This document shows positions 33,380 through 44,726 of a stretch of 64,000 bases of DNA, piece after piece. The notes below the pieces were generated by a model, which was not told the DNA's origin, did not search any database, and was given only the letters and a program-made list of their open reading frames with translations. Both the position numbers and the translations under genes were made by a program. Source of the stretch: Omphiscola glabra. Taxonomy: Eukaryota; Mollusca; Gastropoda; Lymnaeidae. Position 1 is the stretch's first letter, and each line of letters starts with the position of its first letter. The DNA lies in the NCBI GenBank assembly GCA_964017045.1, contig OZ024807.1, positions 13,455,941 to 13,519,940 on the forward strand, in the 5' to 3' direction.

Positions 33380-33585
33380 TGCTTTTACGATGAACTATAG
33401 TTTGAAAACAGATCGCCAATTTTTTTTTACTTAGCTAATTATTATTAAAATTGTTGACCGCTATAGGTATGTAAATGTATTTTAATACAGTGTCAGTAGA
33501 GTATTTAATGCTCTTACAATGAACTATAGTTTGAAAACAGATTGCCAATTTTTTTTTACTTAGCTAATTATTATTAAAATTGTTG
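33380..33585. repeat. 76-bp direct duplication (130-bp offset)
   Basis: ATGAACTATAGTTTGAAAAC through TAATTATTATTAAAATTGTTG occurs twice with few differences. Confidence 0.8.
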
Positions 33586-33943
33586 GATGAAAAAGTGAGT
33601 GACCACGATTGCTGGATTCACACCACTGAGACAAATCTTTTAACATTTCCCTTCATAGCTGGGGCCACCCATACACTTGACAGTGCAGTCTTTAAGTTTA
33701 AGTGACAGAACTTCAAATATGAACTGACAACGTCAAAAATGTCGTGTTCTTTTTTTTTTTTGGATTTGTTTCTTGTAACTGCTTACAGCCGAAACAAAAC
33801 TCAAGAATATCTCCATTGTTGTACAACGTACAAACTCACAACCCGTGTTTTAACGATGACGTCGGTGCTTTCATCCGCATGCAGTACAAAGAATTCACGT
33901 GTCCTTATCGTCGTTAAAATGTGACTTTCAATGTCACTGGACA

Positions 33944-34110
33944 TGTCTGAAATACGTCTGCTTATCGTATTGTCTGAAATCAGTCTGATTATCTTATTGT
34001 CTGAAATCAGTCTGATTATCTTATTGTCTGAAATCAGTCTGATTATCTTATTGTCTGAAATCAGTCTGATTATCTTATTGTCTGAAATCAGTCTGCTTAT
34101 CGTATTGTTT
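33944..34110. repeat. 27-bp minisatellite, ~6 copies
   Basis: The unit is GTCTGAAATCAGTCTGATTA plus TCTTATT. Confidence 0.96.
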
Positions 34111-34464
34111 GACAGTGTCATCTTAATAATATCAGATACGGCACGGTGGACAAACATAGTTATCACTATTTCTCGGCATGCAGGTTAGATTACGGTTTTG
34201 GTGAGGTTATGTGCTTTCATTTTCTTCGTCAAGATCTCTGCGACAGCATTACATTGCTTCTTGAGCATTGCCACATACCTTGAACTCTTGTCTAAAATTT
34301 TTGCGGTTTTTTTTTGTATTCGAGCTTAATGTCGTCTGCAAGTGCGCCACATTCTTGCGCGCTACATCCGGGTGTTTAGTTGTTAAGTCCTTCCCATGTA
34401 TTCAAATAGCTAAGGCATATTTAATGTCCTGCCGAACTTTACAACGTCAATTTTTGGCACGTTT

Positions 34465-34705
34465 GACTCGCATGCCGCGGTACTAGCTGTAGCTTCAGTC
34501 GACTCACATGCCGCAGTACCAGCTGTAGCTTCAGTCGACTCACATGAATAGTACGAGCTGTAGCTTCAGTCGACTCACATGACGCGTACCAGCTGTAGCT
34601 TCAGTCGACTCGCATGCCGCGTACCAGCTATAAGCTACAGTCGACTCACATGACGCGTACCAGCTGTAGCTGCAGTCGACTCACAAGACGCGTGCTAGCT
34701 GTAGA
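34465..34705. repeat. ~35-bp minisatellite, 7 copies
   Basis: The unit includes GACTCACATGCCGCGTACCA and GCTGTAGCTTCAGTC. Confidence 0.93.
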
Positions 34706-35064
34706 TTCGACCGCTCTTGTTTTAGTTCGGTCTACTGCATAAGTTCTCCCATGCAAGGGGAAAGATACAATTATAATGGCCTGCACTGGCGGCACTAAGC
34801 AGTGCTACGCCACTGGATATCACACGATTCCATCCGTACAGTTCATCCATCAATCCATTGCGCACATCCCGACACGGGGATTATATATGCTCAAAGTTTA
34901 GACCACTTTGAACATTTAATTAGAGGTCCGAGGAATGCAGTCGGCCGAAATAACACCCCTCTATATAAATTAAAAAAGAGCCTTCCCCACACCCCTCCCC
35001 ACACCACTAATGATATTCCATGTGTATATTTCTAAAATGCGACACATGACTTACATACAAGTAA

Positions 35065-35499
35065 CGAAGTGGCTATTGGTACCCGGAAGTGAGAGGTTGG
35101 GATTAAAAAACGATTTAAAATATTATTGTTGGGTTTGTAAGACCAAATGAGGTATCAAATGAAAGATAATTGAATGTACTATACGTTTGTAAACTTAATT
35201 CTTCATTTTAACTAAACTAAACTACTACAAATGACATCCGAATAGCATTAGTCAAAATGGACCTGTACACGCAGTGCCGCCATTCGCACCCGGGTACCAT
35301 TAGACTCAATGCTATTCGGATGTCATTTGTGGTAGTTTATTTTAGTAAAACTGAAGAACTGAGGTTACAAACGTATAGTCCATTCAATTATCTTTCATTT
35401 GATACCTCATTTTGTCTTACAAACTTAACAATAATATTTTAAATCGTTTTTTAATCCCAACCTCTCAATTCTGGTACCCGGGTACCAATAGGTGCAGCC
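35065..35499. mobile_element. 435-bp foldback element with ~190-bp inverted arms
   Basis: The left arm begins TATTGGTACCCGG at 35074 and runs through GAGAGGTTGGGATTAAAAAA to CATCCGAATAGCATT. The right arm is its inverse complement to GGGTACCAATA at 35490. TACAAGTAA occurs directly on both sides (35056-35064, 35500-35508), a possible 9-bp target duplication. The outermost ~10 bp of the two arms do not match well, so the exact ends are uncertain. Confidence 0.75.
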
Positions 35500-35509
35500 T
35501 ACAAGTAAG

Positions 35510-36590
35510 GCCAAACACATTATTAACAAAGCCCTCACTGATTAATGCTTTCTTTACTCGCGATACTTGGATTAATTTCTTTCTTTTTTTAATATTTAGA
35601 AATGTCTTATTAAAGCCCGCAACTGGTGTCATCACTTCAAGATAATCAGCGAACATTTGCTGTGAGATACAGTTTCTTATCTAAAATGATATATCCATTC
35701 AATAAGCACGATCCATATCTGCAAATGTAAGTTTGTGGCAATGTTGATACGGTTACATAAAGATTAATGAGAGGGAGTCATATAATATTTTAATGGGCCT
35801 TGATCCTTCAGTCGTGAATGTGATCACGGGATCATTTAATTGGTACACCCCCCCCCCCCAACTCAAATAAAATACACACACAACACACACACCCATATCC
35901 TTTAGACTACAATTTTCTTTATGTCACATGCTAAAAAAAATAATATTGTAGTATTAGGCTAAAATTATTCCGGTGTTCGTAAAAATTTTGTTGTACTTAA
36001 ATGTCGTGACTCAAGAGAAGGACTCGCAAAGCTACGGCCCTTGGTCCCTATCCGGCCCCGCGACCTTGTTTGATCCGGCCCTCAAAGTTCTGACATTTTA
36101 ATTAGAGAAAAAAATCCCATCTATGCCTTGTAATTAGAATGGATGGCGAAACAACACGGGGGGACATTTCAAAGTAGTAGACAAATCCACTGCGCAGTAG
36201 AATTTCGAACTGACAAAATTGAAAGTTATTCCTCCAAATGGTGATATAAAACTATCTGAAGTGGGGAAAGATTTATTTTGGACAATTTACAAGGTTGTTT
36301 AAACTGTTTGCTGTTCCAAGTTTTTATTTCTTCTTTGCATTACACCTCAAGTGACGTTGTGTTGAATATATATATATATATATATATACATTAAAAATAT
36401 GACACGACGCCTTTTACCGTCAGCTCTGTGAACATTCTTACAAAGAGCGAAAAGCCTTCGAAATTTGTTCTCCCAGGAGATTTGACAAACTATATGAATA
36501 CGTTAAAACAAAATGCTTAACGACACGCAGATATGTTCAAAGAGTGTTACATGACTTGCGACGGGAGCTTTAGGCACGTCTTCAGACACT
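35510..36590. other. Non-coding stretch
   Basis: A C12 tract (35848-35859), a (TA)n run (36366-36388), and a hAT-like fragment around 36030-36090 (GGCCCTTGGTCCCTATCCGG). No gene recognised. Confidence 0.35.
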
Positions 36591-36594
36591 TTGT

Positions 36595-37745
36595 GTGACA
36601 GAGCAGGCGTATCTTATGAACTATTACAGAGCAGGCGTATCTTATGAGCTATTACAGAACAGGCGTATCTTATGAACCAATACAGAGCAGGCTTATCTTA
36701 TGAGCTATTACAGAGCAGGCGTATCTTATGAACCACTACAGAGCAGGCTGATCTTATGAGCTATTACAGAGCAGGCGTATCTTATGAACTACTACAGAGC
36801 AGGCGTATCTTATGAACCACTACAGAGCAGGCTTATCTTATGAGCTATTACAGAGCAGGCGTATCTTATGAACCACTACAGAGCAGGAGTATCTAATGAA
36901 CTACTACAGAGCAGGCTTATCTTATGAGCTTATACAGAGCAGGCGAATCTTATGAACTACTACAGAGCAGGCTTATCTTATGAGCTATTACAGAGCAGGC
37001 GTATCTTATGAACCACTACAGAGCAGGCTTATCTTATGAGCAATTACAGAGCAGGCGTATCTTATGAGCCACTACAGAGCAGGCGTATCTTATGAACCAC
37101 TACAGAGCAGGCTTATCTTATGAACGACTACAGAGCAGGCTTATCTTATGAACTACTACAGAGCAGGCTTATCTTATGAACTACTACAGAGCAGGCTTAT
37201 CTTATGAGCTATTACTGAGCAGGCGTATCTTATGAACCACTACAGAGCAGGCTTATCTTATGAGCTATTACAGAGCAGGCGTATCTTATGAACCACTACA
37301 GAGCAGGCTTATCTTATGAGATATTACAGAGCAGGCGTATCTTATGAACTACTACAGAGCAGGAAATCGTATGAGCTACTACAGGTCAGCCTTCTCTGAT
37401 GAACTACTACAGCGAAGCATTGTCTGATGAGCTACCACAGAGCAGTCTTGTCTGAAGAGCTACTACAGAGCAGCCTTATCTGATAAGCTACTACTAAAAA
37501 TCCTTATCAGAAGAGCTACTACAGAACACACTTATCTGATGAGCTGCTACCGAACATACTTATCTGATGAGCTACTTCAGAACACACTTATCTGATGAGC
37601 TACTACAGAACACACTTATCTGAAGAGCCACTACGGAACACCCTTATCTGATGAGCTACTACTGAACACCCTTATCTGGTGAGCTACTACTGAACACCCT
37701 TATATGATATGCTACTACAGAACACATTTATCTGATAAGCTACTA
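36595..37745. repeat. 28-bp minisatellite, ~41 copies
   Basis: The unit is TACAGAGCAGGCGTATCTTA plus TGAACTAC. From ~37400 it grades into a diverged version (ACAGAACACACTTATCTGAT plus GAGCTACT), showing an older edge. Confidence 0.96.
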
Positions 37746-38012
37746 CAACCCAATTGTGATAAGAAGAAGTACTCACTTTGTGGTTAAACAAATACTAAAG
37801 TCACTGTGCAATGCCAGCAACAGTTTCAGTTTTCTTATGTGAATCAATAACGATTGCAAAAAATCTCATTGTATCCGTCTAGTATTATCCCTCTGCTAGT
37901 GTCCAATTAATGTCAGAAAACCAATTACACCTTGCTTCATGACATGGGCAACAACTAAAAAGTTCAAACTTTCACTTTTTAAATATTCCTTGTTATGGAT
38001 TACGCATGAGTG

Positions 38013-38192
38013 CAGTGGTTCTCAACCCTCATAATGCCGCGACCCTTTAAAACAGTTTCTAATGTTTCAGTGACCTCCGACCATAAACTTATTTTCGTTG
38101 CTACTTTTATAAATATGTGTTTTCCGATGGTCTTAGGCGACCCCCGTATAAGGGTCGTTCGGGGGTCGCAACCCACACGTTGAGAATCGATC
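38013..38192 (+). mobile_element. hAT MITE, CAGTGGTTCTCAACC type
   Basis: Starts CAGTGGTTCTCAACCCTC and ends CACACGTTGAGAATCGATC. Flanks CATGAGTG and CATTTGTG match at 6 of 8 bases, an eroded 8-bp target duplication. Confidence 0.7.
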
Positions 38193-38312
38193 CATTTGTG
38201 AGATACGCTGATCTTAAACATAGCCCCACCCCCCACCCCGCCCCCGCGCACCTTGGTTATATCTTCATATCGGCCCTTCTCAAAGGAAAGTTTACCGACA
38301 CTTGCTCTATAG

Positions 38313-38675
38313 CAGGGGTGGGCAAACTTTTTGTGCGGCTGGCCACATTGACAAATGTAAAGCTATTGGGGGGACCACATGTATATTATGTCCAATTTTT
38401 ACATGTCGATAAACATTACTCTATGTTAAAATCGGTAAATTTGCATTATAGCATTACATAACAAAAGTCAAGGACTGTTTAAAAAATAGAAAATTAGAAA
38501 GGAAGTTGATCAAAAATCTTAAAACAATCATAACGGTCCATGAAATTCTGTAAATTTCAACAAAATAACTTAAAAACACGGTCATTTTTTTTATATTTCT
38601 AAATGCCTTCAAGGGCCGCATAATATCAGTTGCCGGGCCGCATGCGGCCCGGGGGCCGTAGTTTGCCCACCCCTG
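38313..38675 (+). mobile_element. hAT MITE with perfect 8-bp target duplication
   Basis: Termini CAGGGGTGGGCAAACT and AGTTTGCCCACCCCTG are perfect inverted repeats. CTCTATAG flanks both sides (38305-38312, 38676-38683). 363 bp, no transposase. CAG termini plus 8-bp duplication define the hAT superfamily. Confidence 0.92.
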
Positions 38676-38907
38676 CTCTATAGTCTAAATTCTAAATCAT
38701 CCAGTAAATGTTATTGAATGTATTCATTATCTTAATTTCATCTTTAATGCGTTGTGTGAAATGACTGATGAGCACACAATGTTTAAAGAGCATACTAACT
38801 TATAGGCAAAAACTAGCTTTAGCCCGCCAAACAATACGGGGACTATCCGTCTACTAAAGTTACAATCACAAAACATGCATTCAAATGACGCACTTTGTAA
38901 CATTTGC

Positions 38908-39147
38908 ATTTAGTACTACCCCCCTCCCTTCCTTGATACGCCACCCCATCCCCGAACTGTATTAATAATGTTAAGTCCCACCCCGTTTTACACTGCAGAT
39001 TTATTACAAAAATATTTTCCGCACAAAATATTACGCGCCAAAATGCACTTGCGATATTTTTTTAAAAAAATCTCATTTAGGGCAGACATGTGGAATTTTC
39101 TTTATTTCGTGAAATCAGCGCCACCTGGTGGCATTAGTGGCATAATT
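38908..39147 (+). repeat. Dispersed repeat family D1, copy 3
   Basis: Homologous to 1812-2072 block by block, ending with CAGCGCCACCTGGTGGCATT. Confidence 0.6.
39118..39131 (-). promoter_or_regulatory. CTCF-core-like motif in D1 copy 3
   Basis: The minus strand reads CCACCAGGTGGCGC, an exact match to CCASYAGRKGGCRS. It is at the same place in the repeat as the motif at 2046. Confidence 0.35.
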
Positions 39148-39165
39148 AATGACTACTAATGATTT

Positions 39166-39355
39166 AAGGGTAAAGTATTTAATGGGCACAATGATTATTG
39201 CACACAATGATTAATGAGCACAACGATTAATATGCATATTTATTAATGAATACAATGATTAATGAGCACAATTACTGCTATTATGCGCAGTGATTAATGG
39301 GAACATTAATTAATGAGCATACTGATTAAAGGGCACACACTAAATGAAGGCACAC
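39166..39355. repeat. Degenerate ATTAATGAGCACAATG repeat
   Basis: About ten loose copies of a 16-20-bp motif. Confidence 0.6.
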
Positions 39356-39746
39356 ACACAATAACATTGGAGAGCGGCTATCAAATCAATTTTGAGGAAC
39401 GTTACCAAAAAAAAAGGGGGGGGGGCGGAGGCTTCATATGATTGTCTTCATAAAATCGTCAGGTGCTCATAAATATCGAGATCACAGGGGCCATTATTTC
39501 TGTCATCACCTTTGAGTGCATCACTGTCCAAACACACTTACGTTATCGTACTCGAGGGATCAGCACGTTATCGCCCCACACAGACGTTTAAAATAAGACC
39601 CTTTGAGTAACCCCTGTCCGGGGTTATCTTTAAACCAGGTAGTCGGAGCAGGTAGTAGGTGAAAAGGATCATTAGACATGTCAAGTTTATGTTTTTGTTA
39701 TATGGGCAATGTGACCGATATAATTGGAAGTAAAATGTCGAATAAT

Positions 39747-40214
39747 GTGATCCACCATATCATTTCACCGGTTTGCTCTCCCATGATCCACCATATCATT
39801 TCACTGGTTTGCTCTCTCGTGATCCACCATATCATTTCATTGGTTTGCCTTCTGGTGATGCACCATATCATTTCACTGGTTTGCCCTCTTGTGATCCACC
39901 ATATCATTTCACTGGTTTGCCCTCTGGTGATCCACCATATCATTTCACTGGTTTGCTCTCTCATGATCCACCATATAATTTCATAGGTTTGCCCTCTCGT
40001 GATCCACAATATCATTTCACCGGTTTGCCCTCTTGTGATCCACCATATCATTTCACCGGTTTGCCCTCTTGTGATCCACCATATCATTTCACCGGTTTGC
40101 CCTCTTGTGATCCACCATATCATTTCACCGGTTTGCCCTCTTGTGATCCACCATATCATTTCACCGGTTTGCCCTCTTGTGATCCACCATATCACTTCAC
40201 CGGTTTGCCCTCTC
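39747..40214. repeat. 36-bp minisatellite, ~13 copies
   Basis: The unit is GATCCACCATATCATTTCAC plus CGGTTTGCCCTCTTGT. Thirty-six is 12 codons, producing long spurious frames on both strands. Confidence 0.97.
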
Positions 40215-40270
40215 GTTGTGGGTGTTTTTTTTTTGAGGAGTGGGGGGGTCAGGTTTATTTGTCTTTTTAA

Positions 40271-40272
<2 letters not shown>

Positions 40273-40348
<76 letters not shown>
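40273..40348. repeat. (AT)n microsatellite, ~76 bp
   Basis: Pure AT dinucleotide run, likely polymorphic and cruciform-prone. Confidence 0.98.
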
Positions 40349-40351
<3 letters not shown>

Positions 40352-40848
40352 TCTTATATAGTCTTTAATGAAACGATAATATAGATCTTTAAGAACTTTC
40401 GACTCATGTTTTCAACAGAGCAGCATAAAAACAAATTTCATGGAACCACATCAAATTTATCAGCATGTGCAGTATATCCCACCTATTAAGTTAGTGAAAG
40501 AAAACGGAAAGAAAATGTTGGGCAAAAGTCCTCACAAACCCCACCCCCTCCCCAAAAAAAAAATACTGGCGGAATTACAATGTAAAATCAAAGAGGAAAA
40601 TGTTTATGACAAATTCATGACAAAAATATATGACGAATTGATGACAAATTTTGTACAATTTCAAAGACACCTGCTTTGATGGAAGGTGTTTTTGTAGACG
40701 TTTGTCTTAGTAAGTCGAGACTAAATAATTGTCCAGGTGGAACTCTATAAAGATTCGTTTCTCAAGAATTAATTCTACGGAGATTATTTTCTTAAGAATT
40801 TTAGGACGGTTTAAAACTTAAGGGAGACTGATATCTCCCAGTTGATTG

Positions 40849-41485
40849 TGGCTCCACATCAGAGATATATAGATATAATAAGGGCAGCTCCACATCAGAG
40901 ATATATAGATATAACGAGGGCAGCTCCACATCAGAGATATATAGATATAACGAGGGCAGCTCCACATCAGAGATATATAGATATAACAAGGGCAGCTCCA
41001 CGTCAGAGATATATAGATATAGCAAGGGCAGCTCCACGTCAGAGATATATAGATATACCAAGGACAGCTCCACGTCAGAGATATATAGATATAACAAGGG
41101 CAGCTCTACATCAGAGATATATAGGTATAGCAAGGGCAGCTTCACATCAGAGATATATAGATATAACAAAGGCAGCTACACATCATAGATATATAGATGT
41201 AACAAGGGAAGCTCCACGTCAGAGATATATAGATATAACAAGGGCAGCTCCACATCAGATATATATATATAGGTATAGCAAGGGCAGCTCCACATCTGAG
41301 ATATATAGGTATAACAAAGGCAGCTACACATCAGAGATATATAGATGTAACAAAGGCAGCTCCACGTCAGAGATATATAGATATAACAAGGACAGCTCCA
41401 CGTCAGAGATATATAGATATAACAAGGGCAGCTTCACATCAGAGATATATAGGTATAACAAGGGCAGCTCCACATCATAGATATA
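40849..41485. repeat. 36-bp minisatellite, ~18 copies
   Basis: The unit is AGCTCCACATCAGAGATATA plus TAGATATAACAAGGGC. The last copy runs into GGGCACTTGCCC, which starts a sequence shared with 45839. Confidence 0.97.
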
Positions 41486-41486
41486 A

Positions 41487-41640
41487 CAAGGGCACTTGCC
41501 CAAAAGTGGAGGTAGGGGACATTCTCCCTGGGCGCCAAAATCAACGTTAGCCCAGATCGTCTTTAGATAAGACCTTTATAATATGTCATTGCTTAATGCC
41601 ATCTTCATATAGGCGCCTTCTTAGTGGTCTGTCCATTTTT
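41487..41640 (+). repeat. Dispersed repeat fragment (GGGCACTTGCC type)
   Basis: GGGCACTTGCCC, GGGCGCCAAAATCA and TCGTCTTTAGATAAGACCTT resemble 45837-45920 (GGGCACTTGCCTCGGGC, GCGCCAAAATTGTCTTTAGA). Probably a hAT-like relic. Confidence 0.4.
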
Positions 41641-41940
41641 CAATGTCTTTTCTTAGTCGGAATGATTTTGAAGTTATTGGTTCTTTTTCCCAACATGTTG
41701 CTCTCAAAAAAGAATCGAGTCTCAAGTTTAAATCAATCCAATTTTTTTTTCTCGGATGTGTTTTTCCATTTACGTGTAAATTTGTTTCGTTTCAACTGAG
41801 GTGAAGCACTTTTCTTAAACCGTGTGTTGCCCTCATATAAACCATTATCTAATAGTACCTCAACCGTCTTTGACGTTAAGGTCAAGCAAAGGTATCATTG
41901 GCTATTGTACTGTACTTTGTAAACTGATATCAATTCTATG

Positions 41941-42141
41941 CAAGGAGAGCTAGACAGCTGTTATGCGCAAGGAGACCTGACAGCTGTTATGCGCAAGGAG
42001 ACCTGACAGCTGTTATGCGCAAGGAGACCTGACAGCTGTTATGCGCAAGGAGACCTGACAGCTGTTATGCGCAAGGAGACCTGACAGCTGTTATGCGCAA
42101 GGGAGCCTGACAGCTGTTATGCGCAAGGAGGCCTGACAGCT
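41941..42141. repeat. 26-bp minisatellite, ~8 copies
   Basis: The unit is AAGGAGACCTGACAGCTGTT plus ATGCGC. Confidence 0.97.
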
Positions 42142-42190
42142 GTCCACATACGCCAACGAATAGCTTGAGATTCAATGCTGTACAACGATT

Positions 42191-42481
42191 GGTTGGAGTA
42201 ACAGGAAGTTAAAACGAACAGGACATTTACACAGCGTGGGTTGGAGTAACAGGAAGTTAAAACGAACGGGATATTTACACAGTGTGTGTTGGAGTAACAG
42301 GAAGTTAAAACGAACGGGATATTTACACAGTGTGTGTTGGAGTAACATGAAGTTAAAACGAACGGGATATTTACACAGTGTGGGTTGGAGTAACAGGAAG
42401 TTAAAACGAACGGGATATTTACACAGTGTGGGTTGGAGTAACAGGAAGTTAAAACGAGCAGGATATTTACACAGCGTTGGT
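42191..42481. repeat. 48-bp minisatellite, 6 copies
   Basis: The unit is TTGGAGTAACAGGAAGTTAA followed by AACGAACGGGATATTTACAC and AGTGTGGG. Sixteen codons per unit make a spurious ORF. Confidence 0.97.
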
Positions 42482-42807
42482 TTAATACTGAATGCGTTCA
42501 GTTGAAGGACGGCATGTTTCTCGGCGATGAAGGATCAGCGGTGTTAAATGAAACATTACATTAGTTGTTGGGGCCGAGCTTGAGGCTCTTTTATGCCCCC
42601 CCCCCCCCCGGGACAAGCACTTTAGAGGCGTGACGCATCTGCGGGGTGTCACCATAGATCAGGATTCCCATGTGGAAGTCTGGGGGGGGGGGGGGTATTC
42701 CCAACACCTCCACTCATTAGTGTCGGGCGCTTGGCTAGTGAGTGCACCTCCTGTCTTCGATGCCTTTCCGCAATGACGGTAGCTCGGGTCCTAAAGAGGG
42801 TTTAATC

Positions 42808-43100
42808 CAGGGGTCTCAAACTCGCAGCCCGCGGCCCATTTAGGCCCAGAAGACGATATTTTGCACCCAGATACCTGACAGCAAAATTTAATGTTAATGC
42901 GTCCCGCGCGTTTTCCCCATTCTCATCTCTATAATGTGAACCCGCGACGATTTCAGTGGAATCTCATCGACTAATCTAATTCTGATTTGTATTATGTTTG
43001 TATAGATTTGGACTTTTTAAAAATTGATGGGGCCCCGACTCACTCAGACTCTACCTTCTGCGCCCCCCACCCCCGGATAATTTGAGTTTGAGACCCTTTG
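42808..43100 (+). mobile_element. hAT MITE, CAGGGGTCTCAAACTC type
   Basis: Starts CAGGGGTCTCAAACTC and ends GAGTTTGAGACCCTTTG. Flanks GTTTAATC and ATGTAGTC match 5 of 8. The terminal inverted repeat is clear but eroded. Confidence 0.7.
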
Positions 43101-43269
43101 ATGTAGTCTGCTCAAGTAGCTATTAGAGTAGGACTGTGGTCTGCTCTCTTCTGGATGATGCGGTTCTAGTGTTCGCGTTTTAATTTCCACCATGTGTCCC
43201 CTTTCCTGTTTTGGTGTGGCTTATTCCCGTAAAGTTTACGTAGCGTGTTTCCTTTGTCTCAATTTTCAG

Positions 43270-43518
43270 CTATTTCTATCAGACGTAGAACCACTCAGGA
43301 TTAAAAGAGACAAAGCCATTCTAACAACAGGTGGAGAGATAACAACGTATGGAGAACGCGGAAAACCGTTTTCAGTTACAAAACCGGTGGCTAATTATTG
43401 TTATAAAGCTAGATACGGCGCATTCATTCAGTACCCAAAGGGGATACCTCCAACGGAGGATATTTCAGGGCCGAGTGTGAAGGACAGCACATGCTCTGAA
43501 TCACATTTATGGCTCTGA
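43270..43518 (+). CDS. Candidate terminal exon, unknown protein (low confidence)
   Basis: After a good acceptor (cctttgtctcaattttcag) an 82-codon frame runs to TGA at 43516. It reads LFLSDVEPLRIKRDK, TTGGEITTYGERGKPF, ANYCYKARYGAF and PKGIPPTEDISG. Composition is protein-like rather than repeat-like, but I recognise no family and no upstream exon. It could equally be a relic of a transposon gene. Confidence 0.25.
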   Translation, partial: LFLSDVEPLRIKRDKAILTTGGEITTYGERGKPFSVTKPVANYCYKARYGAFIQYPKGIPPTEDISGPSVKDSTCSESHLWL

Positions 43519-43597
43519 AACAAGTACACCGAAAAGTTAGCTGGATGAAAACCACTTCGGTCCATCGTATTGTTTGGCGACTCTCAGCTGGAATAAG

Positions 43598-43812
43598 AAG
43601 CACACACACAAACAAAAACACAAACACACACACTGAAACACACGCACACAAACACACACAAACACACTAGCATACACACAAACACACACACACACACCAG
43701 CACACAAACACACAGACAGACACACACACACACAAACACACAAACACACAAACACACACACAAAGACACAAACGCACGCACACAAACACACAGACACACA
43801 AACACACACACA
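43598..43812. repeat. (CA)n-rich microsatellite
   Basis: About 215 bp of ACACAC and AAACACAC mixtures. It gives Cys/Val-rich spurious ORFs on the minus strand. Confidence 0.97.
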
Positions 43813-44127
43813 TATGAGCAAAGTGTTGCAATACAACTCCATAGTTTTGCTTAAATCAATCACCGCTGACCTCTGGTGTCACATTTCCGATTTAAAAATA
43901 TTTTTTAGAAAAAATATGCTAAAAAAAATTATTTACTGGTGAATAGTAATGTCCCTTCAGGTAAGGTGACACCGTGGAATATCTTACTCAGGGTTAAGGG
44001 TGGGGGGGGGGGGGAGGGGGTTAGGGTGTGTTAAGGAAACAAGGATAATAAGTCGAACCCATCTTTAGGGACACGACTTGGAGATGAACTCACGACTAAA
44101 CATCTTTGATTAAATTAAATTCCGTTC

Positions 44128-44170
44128 GTGTGTGTGTGGTGTATGTGTGTATGTGCTGTGTGTGTGTGTA
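44128..44170. repeat. (TG)n-rich microsatellite
   Basis: An imperfect GT run. Confidence 0.9.
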
Positions 44171-44550
44171 AACTCAATTGCATGAATATCCTGCAACATA
44201 TTTTATATATTCCGGTTTTCAGCAGTCTATGACATCTTCTGGGCAATCATTTCGTTTCCCGTGAGATATCTGCCTCTCACGTGAGAAGTTTTTACATAAC
44301 AATTTTAGCGTTTCTGTCACGTAGTCACGTAGATTTCTTACAAGACATCTAAATGAATTTCTTGTATTTTTCATATTTAATTCACAAATCAAACGCAAAC
44401 ATAGATTGGCAAATGTAGAATGTAGATAGTGCAAAGTGATATTGACATATAATTTCGCATCAGGAACAGAGCAAAACGGAAGAACACACTATATTTCTAT
44501 CTTTTTAATGGTTTGGGCAATTTTTAAAATTTTTTTTTAGAAAATGTTTC

Positions 44551-44726
44551 ATCCATCCCTATGGCGCTACAGCCCATGTAGGGCTTTGATCTGCCTCACT
44601 ACTTCCTTCCATCCCTGTGGCGCTACAGCCCATGTAGGGCTTTGGTCTGCCTCACTACTTCCTTCCATCCTTGTGGCACTACAGCCCATGTAAGGCTTTG
44701 GCCTGCCTCACCACTTCCTTCCACTA
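44551..44726. repeat. 56-bp tandem repeat in LINE 3' end, 3 copies
   Basis: The unit includes TGTGGCGCTACAGCCCATGT and GCCTCACTACTTCCTTCCAT. The same tandem occurs inverted at ~9100-9225, always beside the RTE-like remnant, so it belongs to that element. Confidence 0.85.

Noticed and set aside
43537..43863. Cys/Val-rich small proteins resembling cysteine-rich toxins
   Set aside because: Pure translation of a (CA)n microsatellite. No signal peptide and no ordered cysteine framework.
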